The notes beneath the pieces were generated by a model, which searched no databases, was not told where the DNA came from, and worked only from the letters and a program-made list of their open reading frames with translations. Positions 15,864 to 24,275 of a DNA stretch of 44,254 nucleotides are shown here, piece after piece; the first letter of the stretch is position 1; every line of letters begins with the position of its first letter. The stretch covers positions 1 through 44,254 of the forward strand of contig NZ_JABCPZ010000069.1 of the NCBI RefSeq assembly GCF_013283785.1. Direction: 5' to 3'. The stretch is from Nonomuraea antri (GTDB taxonomy: Bacteria > Actinomycetota > Actinomycetes > Streptosporangiales > Streptosporangiaceae). A program made the position numbers and the translations under genes.

Positions 15864-16262
15864 CCACACTCCGGCGGGGGCCGGCCGGGGCCGACGATCA
15901 GCCGCTCTGCGCAGATGACATCGGTACGTGGCTGGGACCGCAGGTGACATCGGCTCTGGCTCGGGTTGCAGGTGACATCGCATGCGCCGTCGCCCTCAGG
16001 CGGCGGCCCACCACGGGCGGCGGCGCAAACACGCGCCGAGCCGAGCCGATGCGGTTCAGGTCAGCGACCTCGGCGTGCTGTCCGGCGGGTCGGCGCAGGT
16101 GCTGGCACCAGCGCTCAGCACGCCGACGTCCTGGCGACCAGGTCCAGCAGCGCGCAGGGGTCCTCCGAAGCTCACCACCTACATCACGGCGGCCAGGCCC
16201 ATGCCCGCCGTGATCACAATCAACACGGACGGATTGTCGGTGGGGTCGGGTTGGATGGCCGG
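15864..16262. other. Non-coding stretch with three direct repeats
   Basis: About 400 bases without a convincing gene. GCAGRTGACATCG occurs three times at 15911, 15940 and 15968, with periods of 29 and 28 bases; the spacer is also partly conserved (GGCT/GGCTCGGG). Multiple terminal repeats of this kind are found at the ends of IS21-type elements, so a solo IS end is one possibility. The following 280 bases have open frames on both strands but no recognisable product. Confidence 0.5.
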
Positions 16263-16928
16263 GTGTCCGTCTATGAAGTGATCCGTCGAATGCCCGGCAT
16301 CCCCGAGGTGCGCGATCGCTCGCGCGCCATGGCCATGCTGGATGCGATCTTGAGCCCGGAATGGGAGTCCCGGTTCTACTCGTTCGACTGCCGGTGGTCG
16401 GCCGGCGAGGAGATGGCCTCGATGCGCGACGGCTGCGGGAACGAGTATTCGATCGTGTTCACGCCGGCAGGTGCGTTCGCGCGCGGATTCGACCACGAAT
16501 CCCCCATGAGCCCGTATCGCACCGTCCCGCCGGCGCCCTGGCCAGGCCTGTTGGACGCGGTGCCGGAGGTGTTCCAGGCGCAGGTCACGGAGCCGGCGTT
16601 CGGTGACGAGGACGGCGTGCCCATGGCGACGGTCTGCTTCTGGCGCGAGGCCGGCGACACGGAGTGGAAGACCGGCCCGATTCAGAGCCCGCCGCCGGGA
16701 ACCCGCGACGACGGCAGCGCCGAGTGGCTGTTCGACGTCCTGCTCGACGGCAGACCGGAGGCGTATCAGGAGTTCGCGCAGGAGTACTACGAGATCGCGG
16801 TGGACCTGGAGGCGGTGCGGTGGGTCTACGCGCTGCGGCCGCTGACGCCGGACGTGGTGGCCGCGCTGAACCCGGAGATCGGTCTCGCCGCGCTGGAGCA
16901 CGATCGGGCCGGGATCGGATACCCCTGA
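16263..16928 (+). CDS. Uncharacterised actinobacterial protein, 221 residues
   Basis: Starts at GTG 16263 (VSVYEVIRRMPGIPEVRDRSRAMAMLD). The frame is open for 100 codons before, but that sequence is repeat-containing and not protein-like. The product is soluble and acidic, with no signal or membrane span. It has a conserved-looking core FDCRWSAGEEMASMRDGCGNEY, then GFDHESPMSPY and a Trp/Phe-rich second half that ends in PDVVAALNPEIGL. I believe it belongs to a family of hypothetical proteins common in actinomycetes, with no assigned role. A short GC hairpin (CGGCCG pair, 16929-16947) follows the stop. Confidence 0.65.
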   Translation: MSVYEVIRRMPGIPEVRDRSRAMAMLDAILSPEWESRFYSFDCRWSAGEEMASMRDGCGNEYSIVFTPAGAFARGFDHESPMSPYRTVPPAPWPGLLDAVPEVFQAQVTEPAFGDEDGVPMATVCFWREAGDTEWKTGPIQSPPPGTRDDGSAEWLFDVLLDGRPEAYQEFAQEYYEIAVDLEAVRWVYALRPLTPDVVAALNPEIGLAALEHDRAGIGYP

Positions 16929-16972
16929 CGGCCGGGAGAAGCGGCCGGCCGGGGATACGGGATCATGTCCGG

Positions 16973-17674
16973 ATGGGTTCGCGTTTCCTCGGTATCCCTG
17001 AGCTGGCGCAAACCCCGTCCGCGGCGGTCGTGGTGGACGTCATGCGCGCCTTCACGGTGGCCGCCTGGGCCTTCGCCCGGGGAGCGGAGAAGATCGTGCT
17101 GGCCGAGTCGCTGGACGATGTCCTGGCGTTGAAGGCTCGTCACCCGGACTGGGTGGCGCTCAAGGACGGTCCGCCGGCCGCCGGGTTCGACGCGGTCAAT
17201 TCGCCCGCCCTGCTGCGCTCCGCCGACCTCGGCGGGCGCACCGTGGTGCAGAAGACCACGGCCGGGACGGTCGGCGCCCTGGCGGTCAAGGAGGCGTCGC
17301 TGGTGTTGTGCGCCGGCTTCGTGGTGGCGGAGGCGACGGCCCGGCTCTTGCGCGAACGCGGGTGCGGCGGCGTCACGTTCGTGGTCACCGGCGACGACGG
17401 GCGTGCCGCGGAGGATCTGGCGTGCGCGCAGTACATCGCCCGGCGGGCCGCCGGGGCCGAGGCGGACGCGGCCGGCTTCCTCCGGCGGGCCGCCGAGTCG
17501 CAGGCCGCCGCGGACCTGGCGGCGGGCGTGCGTGAAGGGGCTCATCCTGACGACGTCGCGCTCTGTCTCGAACTCGACAGGTTCCCCTTCGCCATGGTCG
17601 CCGGCCTGGAGGACTCGCTGATGGTGCTGCGCCCGCACGCCGTGCCTTCCCTGACGGGCGGGCCTTCGAGCTGA
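16973..17674 (+). CDS. 2-phosphosulfolactate phosphatase family protein (ComB-like)
   Basis: A 233-residue protein from ATG 16973 matching the ComB family (COG2045). VVVDVMRAFTVAAWAFARGAEKI is the family's N-terminal metal/substrate motif (normally DVLRA(S/F)TT), NSPALL and VVQKTTAGTVGAL the central phosphate-binding region, and VTGDDGRAAEDLACAQYI the C-terminal acidic motif. ComB removes phosphate from 2-phosphosulfolactate in coenzyme M synthesis of methanogens. Actinomycetes do not make coenzyme M by that route, so the bacterial member's substrate is open. No sulfolactate genes flank it. Confidence 0.8.
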   Translation: MGSRFLGIPELAQTPSAAVVVDVMRAFTVAAWAFARGAEKIVLAESLDDVLALKARHPDWVALKDGPPAAGFDAVNSPALLRSADLGGRTVVQKTTAGTVGALAVKEASLVLCAGFVVAEATARLLRERGCGGVTFVVTGDDGRAAEDLACAQYIARRAAGAEADAAGFLRRAAESQAAADLAAGVREGAHPDDVALCLELDRFPFAMVAGLEDSLMVLRPHAVPSLTGGPSS

Positions 17675-17713
17675 TCGCCGCGCATCGTCGGCGCGGGCCG
17701 GCCGCGAAGGCGG

Positions 17714-18172
17714 TCAGCCCGCCGCCGACTCGCCTCGGTCGGCGAACCGGCGCGGCGTGATCTCGAAGAACTCGATGTCGAGGCCGTCCGCCGGACGTCC
17801 GACCGCCCCGGCCAGCGCCGACCGCACCCGCTCGGCCGCACTCTCGTACGACGGCGACGGCGGGACGTCCAGCGCCACCGGCAGATCCTCCTGCGCGGGG
17901 AACTGGGTCAGCCAGCGATCTCCGTCGAAGACGGCGGCCCCCGCGTAGACGGGGGCGGCGCCGGTGCCGTCGTGGCCGAAGAGGTGCACGTCCAGCTCCT
18001 CGGGGGCGACCCCGAGTACGGCGGCGAGCTCGTGGTCGACCGCGCCGACCAGCTCGGGCTCGGAGTCGGCGCGCACGACCAGGTCAGGACGGCCGGGCAG
18101 CTCGACCTTGGCCCAATACCTGGCGCCGTCGCGGGTGACGATCCCGAAGTAGATGTGACCCACGATGTTCAC
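17714..18172 (-). CDS. Uncharacterised 152-residue protein
   Basis: Starts at GTG 18172 (VNIVGHIYFGIVTRDGARYWAKVELPG), with a clear GGAGGGG site upstream. Soluble, acidic, mixed alpha/beta pattern; no known motif seen. The first part reads like a beta-rich domain (DLVVRADSEPELVGAVDHELAAVLGV). The second contains DRWLTQFPAQEDLPVALDVPPSPSYESAAERVRSAL. It follows the MFS gene on the same strand after a 64-base gap. Function unknown. Confidence 0.6.
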   Translation of the reverse strand: MNIVGHIYFGIVTRDGARYWAKVELPGRPDLVVRADSEPELVGAVDHELAAVLGVAPEELDVHLFGHDGTGAAPVYAGAAVFDGDRWLTQFPAQEDLPVALDVPPSPSYESAAERVRSALAGAVGRPADGLDIEFFEITPRRFADRGESAAG

Positions 18173-18236
18173 GAAACCCCTCCACGAACGCCCCGACATG
18201 AATCGCCCACTATAGGACGAGGGCCCGGGGCCACGA

Positions 18237-19574
18237 TCAAGGAGCGGTACCGGTCGGCCTCCCCGACGCCTCCGCGTCCGGCTCCCCCGACGCCTCCGCG
18301 TCCGCGTCCGCGTCCGCCGAGCCCTCAACGCCGGCGGACGGCTGCTCGCCAACGGACGGCTGCCGGGCGGCGGCGAGGGCGGCGCGGCCGGACGGCAGGC
18401 GGGTGGCGATCGCCATGACGCCGACCGCCATCACCCCGGCCGCGATCAGCAGCGCAGGCACGCTGACCACGTCGGCCAGCGGCCCGAACACGACCATCCC
18501 GACCGGCGTGGCCAGCGCCATCACGATGCCGACGTAGCTGAACACCCGCCCGTGCATGGACGGCTCCACCGTCTCCTGGATCAACGTCATGAACGGCGTC
18601 GAGAACGGCGGCACCAGCAGCCCGAACGCGAACATGAACAGGTAGAACACCCAGATGTTCGGGCTCAGCCCGAGCGCCACGGTGGCCACGCCGAACCCGT
18701 AGACGGCGAACAGGATCAGCCCCACCCGTCCGCGCTTGGCCAGCACCGTGGACATCAGCACACCGCCGAGCATCATGCCCAGGCTGAAGGCGATCTCCAG
18801 CACCGCCAGCATCCACTCCTCGCCGCCGAAGCGCCGGGCGATCAGCAGCGGCGTGACGAACGAGGGCGCCACGGTCAGCAGGAAGATGACCGCGTACACC
18901 AGCAGCAGCCAGCGCACGATCGGCTGCCTGCGGATGTAGCCCATGCCCTCGGTCAGGTCCTGCCAGTAGCCGGTGGCGGCCTCGCTCACCCGCTCCAGCG
19001 TCGGGACGGTGACCAGCGCCAGCAGCCCGATGCCGATCACCGCGGTGGCCACGTCCAGGAAGAAGACCGGGACGATGCCGAAGGCGGCGAAGATCGCGCC
19101 GGCCGCGGCCGGGGCGAGCAGCGCCATCGCGGAGTGGATCGTCTGGAAGATCCCGTTGACGCGCATCAGCTGCTCACCGGGCACGAGCTGCGGGATCATC
19201 GCCTGCGCGGCGGGCGTCTGCACCCCGGCGCCCACCGAGCGGATCGCCACGGCCAGCAGCACGATCCACAGGTCGGTCACGCCGTTGGCCATCAGCAGCG
19301 CGAGCACCAGCGTGGCCGCGGCGATGGCGGCGTCGGCGATCATCACCAGCACGCGGCGGTTCATCCGGTCGGCGAGCACTCCGCCGAAGATCGACACCAG
19401 CCCCTGCGGCAGGAACGCGGCCACCGCGTACAACGCCATCGCCAGGCCCGAGCGGGTCTGCAAGGTCACCCACCACATCACCGCGTACTGCACGACCATC
19501 GAGCCGAACAGGGACACGGTCTGGCCGGTCAGGAAGAGCGCGACGTTGCGTCGCCAGTGGGCGGGGGCGGTCAT
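18237..19574 (-). CDS. MFS drug-efflux type transporter
   Basis: A 445-residue transporter with 12 predicted spans, of the MFS_3/EntS type. The loop-2/3 motif FGGVLADRMNRRVLVMIAD near residue 68 and NGIFQTIHSAMALLAPAAAGAIF near 140 are typical. The start chosen is ATG 19574 (MTAPAHWRRNVALFLTGQTVSLFG); the frame is open for another 98 codons, but that part is not membrane-protein-like. The last 40 residues are a soluble tail with Asp-Ala and EASGEPDAEASG repeats. Such exporters move drugs or siderophores using the proton gradient; the substrate is not shown. Confidence 0.82.
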   Translation of the reverse strand: MTAPAHWRRNVALFLTGQTVSLFGSMVVQYAVMWWVTLQTRSGLAMALYAVAAFLPQGLVSIFGGVLADRMNRRVLVMIADAAIAAATLVLALLMANGVTDLWIVLLAVAIRSVGAGVQTPAAQAMIPQLVPGEQLMRVNGIFQTIHSAMALLAPAAAGAIFAAFGIVPVFFLDVATAVIGIGLLALVTVPTLERVSEAATGYWQDLTEGMGYIRRQPIVRWLLLVYAVIFLLTVAPSFVTPLLIARRFGGEEWMLAVLEIAFSLGMMLGGVLMSTVLAKRGRVGLILFAVYGFGVATVALGLSPNIWVFYLFMFAFGLLVPPFSTPFMTLIQETVEPSMHGRVFSYVGIVMALATPVGMVVFGPLADVVSVPALLIAAGVMAVGVMAIATRLPSGRAALAAARQPSVGEQPSAGVEGSADADADAEASGEPDAEASGRPTGTAP

Positions 19575-19809
19575 CTCGAACTCCAAATCATCGGCATGCG
19601 AGCGGGCGGCCACCGCTCCGACCACGAACCCGTGATTCGGCCCGGCCGGAACTGGCCACCCACATGCGTACCTGACGAAGGCGGACGAAAAGATATTCCG
19701 CCCGCCGGCCCGCGCGCAGGCCCGCACCCCGCCGACGCCCGCCGCAGCCGGCCCGGTGCCCTCATGATCAAAATATGGTGAGATGCGCATTAACCCGAAA
19801 AGGTGGCCC

Positions 19810-20628
19810 ATGAGCGACGAGCTGGCACCAGAAGGAATCGACACCACCCGACCCAGCGCCGCCCGCATCTACGACTACTTCCTCGGCGGCACCGACAACT
19901 TCGCCTGCGACAGGCAGGCGGCCGAGCGGATCATCGCCCTGGGCGAGGAGGAGGGCTTCGACGTCCGGCGGATCATCGCGGCCAACCGCGCCTTCCTCGG
20001 CCGCGTGGTACGCGAGCTCGCCGAGGCCGGGGTACGCCAGTTCCTCGACCTCGGCGCCGGCCTGCCGACCGGGGAGAACGTGCACCAGATCGTCCGGGGG
20101 GTCGCGCCGGAGTCCAAGGTCGTCTATGTCGACAACGACCCGATCGTCCTGGTGCACGCCCGGGCGCTGCTGGCCGGCGACGAGCGGGCGATCGTGGTCG
20201 AGGGCGACCTGCGCGAGCCGCACCGCATCCTCGGCGACCCCGCGATCAGGGCGCAGCTGGACTTCAGCCGGCCGGTCGCGATTCTCGTGCTGGCGCTCTT
20301 CCACTTCTTCGCCGACGACGAGGAGGTGGCCGGGATGATCGCGCCGCTGCGTGAGGCGTTGCCGTCCGGCGGGTATCTGGCGATCTCGCACGGCTACTCG
20401 CCGCACGCCCCGCAGGACAAGATGGAGGAGAGCCGGACGATCTACCGCAAGACCTCGGCCGGTGACATCGTGCACCGCCGGCCGGAGGTGATCGCCGGGT
20501 TCATGCGCGGGTTCGAGCTGCTGGAGCCGGGGATCGTCCCGGTCGAGATGTGGCGCCCCCGGGCCGGCGAGGACGCCGGCGACCCCGACCACAGCGGCTA
20601 TCTGGGCGTGGTGGGCCGCCTCCCCTGA
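19810..20628 (+). CDS. SAM-dependent methyltransferase, PF04672 (DUF574) family
   Basis: A 272-residue protein from ATG 19810, preceded by AAAAGGTGG (an earlier ATG at 19783 lacks such a site). IDTTRPSAARIYDYFLGGTDNFACDRQAAERI is the signature start of the actinobacterial S-adenosyl methyltransferase family PF04672. The SAM-binding glycine loop is QFLDLGAGLPTGENVHQI, the acidic end of strand 2 is VVYVDNDPIVL, and the later motif is LVLALFHFF. Dozens of paralogues occur in these genomes, many next to regulators; the methyl acceptor is unknown. Confidence 0.88.
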   Translation: MSDELAPEGIDTTRPSAARIYDYFLGGTDNFACDRQAAERIIALGEEEGFDVRRIIAANRAFLGRVVRELAEAGVRQFLDLGAGLPTGENVHQIVRGVAPESKVVYVDNDPIVLVHARALLAGDERAIVVEGDLREPHRILGDPAIRAQLDFSRPVAILVLALFHFFADDEEVAGMIAPLREALPSGGYLAISHGYSPHAPQDKMEESRTIYRKTSAGDIVHRRPEVIAGFMRGFELLEPGIVPVEMWRPRAGEDAGDPDHSGYLGVVGRLP

Positions 20629-20658
20629 AGCGGGGCCACCGCGAAACCGGGCCTCCAT

Positions 20659-20726
20659 AACGCCGGGCCCCGCAATACCAAGCCGCCGCCGCAACGCCGG
20701 GCCCCGCGACACCAAGCCGCCGCCAT
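20659..20726. repeat. Two tandem 34-bp repeats
   Basis: Two head-to-tail units beginning AACGCCGGGCCCCGC and ending in AAGCCGCCGCC, with about four differences; a third unit fades out after AACACCGC. They lie in the 240-base gap between the methyltransferase and dehydrogenase genes, where no gene was seen. Confidence 0.6.
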
Positions 20727-20815
20727 AACACCGCGAGCGCCGTTCGCCCTGCTCATCGCGGGCGCCGCGGCGGGAGGCGGACGTTACGCGGCCGACCCGC
20801 CGGGTATGCCGGGCT

Positions 20816-20846
20816 GTGTTCCCCGGTGCCTCGCACCGGGGAACAC
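20816..20846. promoter_or_regulatory. Perfect 14-bp inverted repeat before the alcohol dehydrogenase gene
   Basis: GTGTTCCCCGGTGC, three bases (CTC), then its exact reverse complement, ending 25 bases before ATG 20872. It could be an operator covering the promoter or a hairpin in the 5' leader that affects translation. The arm resembles type I-E CRISPR repeat stems, but there is only one copy. Confidence 0.6.
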
Positions 20847-20871
20847 CGGCGAGGACGATCGGGGGGCCGCG

Positions 20872-21924
20872 ATGCAGGCGTTCGTGATGAAGGAGATCGG
20901 ACAGGTCGGCTTCATGGACAAGCCGGTGCCGCGGCCCGGCCCGCTCGACGCCGTCGTCAAGACGACCCGCGCGCTGATCTGCACCTCCGACTCCCACACC
21001 GTCAAAGGCGGCATCGGCCCCAGAACGAACCTCACGCTCGGCCACGAGGCCGTCGGCGTGGTGCACGAGGTGGGCGACCTGGTGAAGGACTTCCGGCCGG
21101 GCGACCGGGTCCTGGCCGGCGCGATCACCCCCGACTGGGGCGATCTGGCGTCCCAGAACGGGTTTCCGTCGCAGTCCGGCGGACCGCTCGGCGGGTTCAA
21201 GTTCGCCAACTCCAAGGACGGCGTCTTCGCCGAGTACTTCCACGTCAACGAGGCCGACGCCAACCTGGCGAAGATCCCCGGCGACGTCCCGGACGAGATG
21301 GCCGTCTACTGCGCCGACATGCTCTCCACCGGTTTCATGGGCGCCGAGCACGGCGACATCCCCATCGGCGGCACGGTGGCCGTGCTCGCCCAGGGCCCGG
21401 TGGGCCTCATGGCGACGGCGGGCGCCAGGCTGCGCGGCGCCGGGCTGGTCATCGGGGTGGAGGCGGTGCCCGCCAGGCAGAAGCTCGCCCGCCGCTACGG
21501 CGCCGACGAGATCGTCGACTTCACCGCGGGGGACGTCGTCGAGCAGGTCCTCGACCTCACCCAGGGCCGGGGCGTGGACACCGCGATCGAGGCGCTCGGC
21601 GCGGACGCCACGTTCCAGACCGCCGTGAAGATCACGAAACCGGGTGGCACGATCTCGAACACCGGCTACTACGGAGAGGGCGAGTTCGTCCGCGTCCCGC
21701 GGGTCGAGTGGGGCGTCGGCATGGCCGACAAGACGATCGCCACCGGGTTGTGCCCGGGCGGGCGGCTGCGGATGGAGCGGCTGCTGCGCGTCCTGCGGGG
21801 CGAGCGGCTGGACCCGACGCACATGACCACGCACACGTTCGGCTTCGCGGAGATGGAACGGGCCTTCGAGGTCTCGGACCGGAAGCTGGACGACGTGGTG
21901 AAGGTGCTCGTCACCTTCCCCTGA
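20872..21924 (+). CDS. Zinc-dependent secondary alcohol dehydrogenase (isopropanol type)
   Basis: A 350-residue medium-chain dehydrogenase closest in layout to the tetrameric NADP-dependent secondary alcohol dehydrogenases of Clostridium beijerinckii and Thermoanaerobacter. C37 in ICTSDSHT, H58/E59 in LTLGHEAVG and D149 in VYCADMLSTGF match that family's catalytic zinc ligands. DWGDLASQNGF and the segment FKFANSKDGVFAEYFHVNEAD are characteristic of it. The cofactor site is VAVLAQGPVGLMA near 180. It would interconvert ketones and secondary alcohols. Translation from ATG 20872, since the frame upstream runs through the inverted repeat. The GH15 gene follows after 80 bases. Confidence 0.87.
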   Translation: MQAFVMKEIGQVGFMDKPVPRPGPLDAVVKTTRALICTSDSHTVKGGIGPRTNLTLGHEAVGVVHEVGDLVKDFRPGDRVLAGAITPDWGDLASQNGFPSQSGGPLGGFKFANSKDGVFAEYFHVNEADANLAKIPGDVPDEMAVYCADMLSTGFMGAEHGDIPIGGTVAVLAQGPVGLMATAGARLRGAGLVIGVEAVPARQKLARRYGADEIVDFTAGDVVEQVLDLTQGRGVDTAIEALGADATFQTAVKITKPGGTISNTGYYGEGEFVRVPRVEWGVGMADKTIATGLCPGGRLRMERLLRVLRGERLDPTHMTTHTFGFAEMERAFEVSDRKLDDVVKVLVTFP

Positions 21925-22004
21925 CGGGCACCCGCCGCCGGCCGGCGGCGAGCAGCCCCCGTCGACCAGCACGAACGACACCATCGCCGGAGGAGAACGC
22001 GACC

Positions 22005-23834
22005 ATGCTCGATCTCGACCCGCCGTTCCGCCCAGTGCGGCGGCGGGACGGCTACCTGCCGCTGGAGGACCTCGGCCTCATCGGCGACGGCGCGACCGCG
22101 GCGCTGGTCGGCCTGGACGGCTCGATCCCGTGGTTGTGCCTGCCCTGCTTCGACAGCGACCCGCTGCTGTGCGGCCTGCTCGATCACGCCCGCGGCGGCC
22201 ACTTCACGGTGAGCGTGGACGACCTGCGCGAGGCCCGCCAGTTCTACGAGCCGGACAGCGCGGTGCTGGTCACCGAGTTGCGCGGCCCGGACGGCCTGGT
22301 CCGGATCACCGACGCGCTGGCCCTGCGCGCCGGCGCCGATCTCAGCGACGACGCGGGCGGCGGCCGGCGTGAGCTGGTGCGGTCCGCGCGCGTCCTGGAC
22401 GGGAGCGTGCGGCTGCGCGCGGAGCTGGAGCCGCGCGGCGGCGGGCAGGCGCGGGTGCTGGGCAGCGGGCTGGAGGTGCGCGCCGCCGGCCGCCAGGACC
22501 TGCGGCTGCACCTGCGCTCCAACCGTCCGCTGGACGGGCTGCGCACCGTGCACGACCTGGCGCGGGGCGACCGGCTCGACCTCGTGCTGTCCTGGGGACG
22601 CATTCACCGCCACCACCGTTTCGACCCCGAGTCGATGCTGCGCGACACGGTCGAGGCGTGGCGCCGCTGGATGCGCAAGTGCGGCTACCACGGGCCGCAG
22701 GAGGACCTGGTGCGCCGCTCGGTGATCACGCTGAAGCTGTGCGACGACTGGGTCAACGGCTCGCTCGTCGCCGCGCCGACGTCCTCGCTGCCCGCGCCGA
22801 TCGGCGGCGTACGCAACTGGGACTACCGCTACACCTGGATCCGCGACGCCGCCTACGCCGTGTTCGCGCTGCGCCGCGTCGGCTTCGAGGAGGAGGCCGA
22901 CGCCTTTCTCGGCTGGGTCCTGGACGCCTTCGAGCAGACCGGGCAGCCGCGCATCATGTACACACTGCGGGGCGACCCCGTCCCGGAGGAGAGGCACGAC
23001 ACCGGGCTGGAGGGCTACCGGCGCTCGGCGCCGGTGCGGTGGGGCAACGGCGCCGCCGACCAGCGCCAGCACGACGTCTACGGCGAGGTGCTCGACTGCG
23101 CCGACCAGTGGCTCCTGCCCGGTCGCGAGCTGCAGGCCGTCCTGTGGTCGGGCCTGTCCGATCTGGCGGACGCCGCCGCCCGCACCTGGACGCAGCCCGA
23201 CCAGGGCATCTGGGAGGTCCGCAGCCCCGGACGGGTCTTCACCTACTCGGCCGGGATGTGCCAGGTGGCGCTGGACCGGGCCGCCGCCATCGGCGAACGG
23301 CTCCGCCTGACCGGCCCGATCGCCGGCTGGCGGGCCACCGCCGAGAAGCTGCGCCGCCTGATCCTGGAGGAGTCCTGGGACGAGGACGCGCAGTGCCTCA
23401 GCGAGCACCTCGACGGCGGCGGCGCGCTGGACACCAGCCTGCTCGCCCTGCCGCTGCGCAAGGTCGTGCCGGCCGACCATCCCCGGATGGCCGCCACCAC
23501 CGCCGCCATCGCCGAACGCCTGTCGGCCGGCGACGGCCTGCTCTACCGCTACCTGCACCAGCACTCCCCCGACGGCCTGCCCGGGGATGAGGGCGCGTTC
23601 GTGTTGTGCAGCTTCTGGCTGGTCGACAACCTGATCCTGCAAGGACGCCTGGACCGGGCCGAGGACCTGTACGCGTCACTGTGCGCCCGCGCCAGCACCG
23701 TCGGGCTGCTGCCCGAGCAGATCGACCCGGCAACGGGCGCCTTCATGGGCAACTTCCCGCAGGCCTTCAGCCACATCGGGGTGATCGCCAGCGGCGTCAA
23801 CCTGGCCCGGGCCCGGGCGGCGACCGGCGGCTAG
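22005..23834 (+). CDS. Glycoside hydrolase family 15 (glucoamylase/trehalase-like)
   Basis: A 609-residue cytosolic GH15 enzyme from ATG 22005, with GGAGGAG upstream. The N-terminal beta-sandwich domain (about 1-220) starts with YLPLEDLGLIGDGATAALVGLDGSIPWLCLPCFDS. The alpha/alpha barrel starts near 240 and carries RNWDYRYTWIRDAAYAVFAL. The likely general acid is Glu in DTGLEGYRRSAPVRWGN near 335; the likely base is Glu in GLLPEQIDPATG near 570. Members of this bacterial type split trehalose or alpha-glucans. No signal peptide, so the substrate is internal. Same direction as the alcohol dehydrogenase and possibly in one transcript. Confidence 0.87.
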   Translation: MLDLDPPFRPVRRRDGYLPLEDLGLIGDGATAALVGLDGSIPWLCLPCFDSDPLLCGLLDHARGGHFTVSVDDLREARQFYEPDSAVLVTELRGPDGLVRITDALALRAGADLSDDAGGGRRELVRSARVLDGSVRLRAELEPRGGGQARVLGSGLEVRAAGRQDLRLHLRSNRPLDGLRTVHDLARGDRLDLVLSWGRIHRHHRFDPESMLRDTVEAWRRWMRKCGYHGPQEDLVRRSVITLKLCDDWVNGSLVAAPTSSLPAPIGGVRNWDYRYTWIRDAAYAVFALRRVGFEEEADAFLGWVLDAFEQTGQPRIMYTLRGDPVPEERHDTGLEGYRRSAPVRWGNGAADQRQHDVYGEVLDCADQWLLPGRELQAVLWSGLSDLADAAARTWTQPDQGIWEVRSPGRVFTYSAGMCQVALDRAAAIGERLRLTGPIAGWRATAEKLRRLILEESWDEDAQCLSEHLDGGGALDTSLLALPLRKVVPADHPRMAATTAAIAERLSAGDGLLYRYLHQHSPDGLPGDEGAFVLCSFWLVDNLILQGRLDRAEDLYASLCARASTVGLLPEQIDPATGAFMGNFPQAFSHIGVIASGVNLARARAATGG

Positions 23835-23843
23835 AAGGGTGGT

Positions 23844-24227
23844 TCAGCCGACCCCGACGGTCTGCCGCTCCGGCTCGACGACGGCGACGACGCGCTCCTC
23901 CTCCCTGGGGTAGGGCGCGCCGATGTACTTCGCCGAGATCCGGTCGATGATCTCCCACGCGGCGTCGCCGTCCAGCCATTCGACGACCCGTCCGCGCACG
24001 ATGACCGGCTCGAGCGGGTTGTCCTCGGGCGCCAGCGAGAGCGCCACGCGCGGGTCGCGGCGCAGGTTGCGCGCCTTGCGCGAGCCCGGCCCGGTGAGGA
24101 AGACGATGCGGTCGCCGTGCGTGCCCACCCACAGCGGGACGGTGTGCGGCGCCCCGTCCGGCAGGACGGTGGCGAGATGGGCCAGCGAGGTGCCGTCGAA
24201 GGCGCGGCGTACGTGCGGGTTCAGCAT
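23844..24227 (-). CDS. PPOX-class F420-dependent oxidoreductase
   Basis: A 127-residue split-barrel flavin/deazaflavin protein. The features are HLATVLPDGAPHTVPLWVGTHGDRIVFLT and GSRKARNLRRDPRVALSL, where the Lys/Arg residues bind the F420 phosphate in this family, and VRGRVVEWLDGDAAWEIIDRISAKYIG. It would reduce an unknown substrate with F420H2, or just bind the cofactor. Starts at ATG 24227 behind AGGAGAAGAG. The stop lies nine bases from the stop of the opposing GH15 gene. Confidence 0.85.
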   Translation of the reverse strand: MLNPHVRRAFDGTSLAHLATVLPDGAPHTVPLWVGTHGDRIVFLTGPGSRKARNLRRDPRVALSLAPEDNPLEPVIVRGRVVEWLDGDAAWEIIDRISAKYIGAPYPREEERVVAVVEPERQTVGVG

Positions 24228-24275
24228 TTCTCTTCTCCTGACGGGCGGTGATCGGGTGCGGTACCGGCCGGCGGG

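Noticed and set aside
20816..20846. CRISPR-like repeat (GTGTTCCCCGGTGC stem resembles type I-E repeats)
   Set aside because: Only one copy, no spacer array and no cas genes in the window.
20826..22004. Upstream extension of the GH15 frame through the alcohol dehydrogenase gene
   Set aside because: The extension is a low-complexity Arg-rich shadow of the dehydrogenase; the GH15 protein starts at ATG 22005 behind GGAGGAG.
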